Of a DNA stretch of 64,000 nucleotides, positions 63,454 to 64,000 are shown in pieces (position 1 is the stretch's first letter; each line of letters opens with the position of its first letter). Below the pieces are notes generated by a model that was not told the origin of the DNA, did no database searches, and saw only the letters and a program-made list of their open reading frames with translations. Source of the DNA: Ectothiorhodospiraceae bacterium. GTDB taxonomy: Bacteria; Pseudomonadota; Gammaproteobacteria; HK1. The translations under genes were made by a program, and so were the position numbers. The stretch is taken from positions 186,001 to 250,000 of the forward strand of contig JACKNM010000009.1 in the NCBI GenBank assembly GCA_024234875.1, in the 5' to 3' direction.

Positions 63454-64000
63454 TCACTTCACCGCCCAGAGCGGGCCGTCCGCGCCGTAGAGATGGGCGC
63501 GCGTGCACGGCAGCGCATTGTTCGACGCGCGCGAGAAGACGACCTGGAAGAGCTGGATGGTGCTGGCCCGGAACGCGGCCGCGCAGCCGGCGAGATAGAG
63601 CCGCCAGGCGCGAACGAAGAAGTCGTCGTAGGTGGCGCGGATTCCGTCGAGGTGCCGGTCGAAGCGCGCCAGCCACTCGGTGAGCGTCCGCGCGTAGTGG
63701 AGGCGAAGGTTCTCGACGTCGAGGACGTCCAGCCGATAGGGCTCGAAGATGCGCATCATCTCGCCGAGGCTCGGCGGATGGCTGCCGGGGAAGATGCGCG
63801 CCTCCAACCAGGCGTTCGGCGGCGCCGGGCGACTGCGCCCGACGCTGTGCACCAGCCCCATTCCCCCGGTGGCCAGCGCACGATCGATCACCGCCCCCAG
63901 CTCCTCGTAGTGCTCGAGCCCGACGTGCTCGAGCATGCCCACCGACACGAAGGCGTCGAAGCGACCGCTGATGTTGCGGTAGTCGTCCTCGACGAACTCG
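63454..64000 (-). CDS. Cyclopropane-fatty-acyl-phospholipid synthase, C-terminal part (5' end outside window)
   Basis: Partial gene, open to the right edge (182 residues visible). The reverse strand reads DYRNISGRFDAFVSVGMLEHVG, which is the SAM-domain block of CFA synthases (E. coli Cfa DYRDLNDQFDRIVSVGMFEHVG). FPGSHPPSLGEMMRIFEPYRLDVLDVENLRLHYARTL follows, with the bicarbonate/Tyr region typical of the family. It makes cyclopropane rings in phospholipid acyl chains. The N-terminal half and start are not visible. Confidence 0.9.
   Translation of the reverse strand, partial: EFVEDDYRNISGRFDAFVSVGMLEHVGLEHYEELGAVIDRALATGGMGLVHSVGRSRPAPPNAWLEARIFPGSHPPSLGEMMRIFEPYRLDVLDVENLRLHYARTLTEWLARFDRHLDGIRATYDDFFVRAWRLYLAGCAAAFRASTIQLFQVVFSRASNNALPCTRAHLYGADGPLWAVK

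Overview
The window is about 64 kb of very GC-rich, densely coding bacterial chromosome. The gene set (Mfd followed by a CsiV-type protein, methylthioinosine phosphorylase next to hypoxanthine phosphoribosyltransferase, EttA, YheS, MlaA/MlaC, hopanoid genes, a PEP-CTERM surface protein) points to a Gram-negative proteobacterium, most likely a gammaproteobacterium of the Chromatiales/Ectothiorhodospiraceae kind. That placement is inferred from gene content only. I saw no tRNA, rRNA, CRISPR array, prophage or intact transposase.

Layout. 1-2.3 kb: tail of a 4'-phosphopantetheinyl transferase, a DadA-type amino-acid oxidase and a small exported protein. 2.5-6.6 kb: mfd and csiV. 6.7-10.7 kb (minus strand): ettA, a DUF815 ATPase, hypoxanthine phosphoribosyltransferase and methylthioinosine phosphorylase, which form a purine and methylthio salvage pair. 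10.9-19.8 kb: a five-gene Liv-type ABC importer converging on split hydantoinase/oxoprolinase genes hyuA-hyuB. 20-37.6 kb: a hopanoid region. On the minus strand lie hpnH-hpnB-mlaC(hpnM)-mlaA, and further right squalene synthase, shc, hpnG, a PhyH dioxygenase, hpnN and hpnA. Between these arms are dxs (plus), a LicC-like nucleotidyltransferase (minus), a CDP-alcohol phosphatidyltransferase and an LPG-synthase-TM/HpnL-like membrane protein (plus).

37.6-45.7 kb: a quinone oxidoreductase, a fused 5-oxoprolinase with overlapping dgkA, a gamma-carbonic anhydrase, an aminotransferase and a glycerophosphodiesterase. 45.8-49.5 kb: a PhnDCEE phosphonate-type importer without catabolic genes. 49.6-58.7 kb: a HAD phosphatase, then an HDAC-family deacetylase followed by a MoxR/DUF58/DUF4381/BatA/BatB-C/BatD operon. 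58.8-64 kb: a PEP-CTERM protein with a sigma-54-like promoter and an upstream dyad, the ABC-F protein YheS, a GST, a HAD phosphatase and the end of a cyclopropane fatty acid synthase.

How the genes work together. Dxs feeds the MEP pathway, one SQS-type enzyme makes squalene, and Shc cyclises it. HpnH adds adenosine and HpnG removes adenine. HpnB and HpnA belong to the sugar and side-chain stage. HpnN and the Mla-like proteins move lipid to the outer membrane. The most interesting parts are the cytidylyltransferase / CDP-alcohol transferase / membrane-protein module and the PhyH oxygenase inside this region. Together they could make a head-group or oxidised hopanoid not yet described; this is inference. 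Several intergenic spaces carry hairpin repeats: a 163-bp MITE-like element, REP-like palindromes and a dispersed GGGGACTGGCTCC hairpin.
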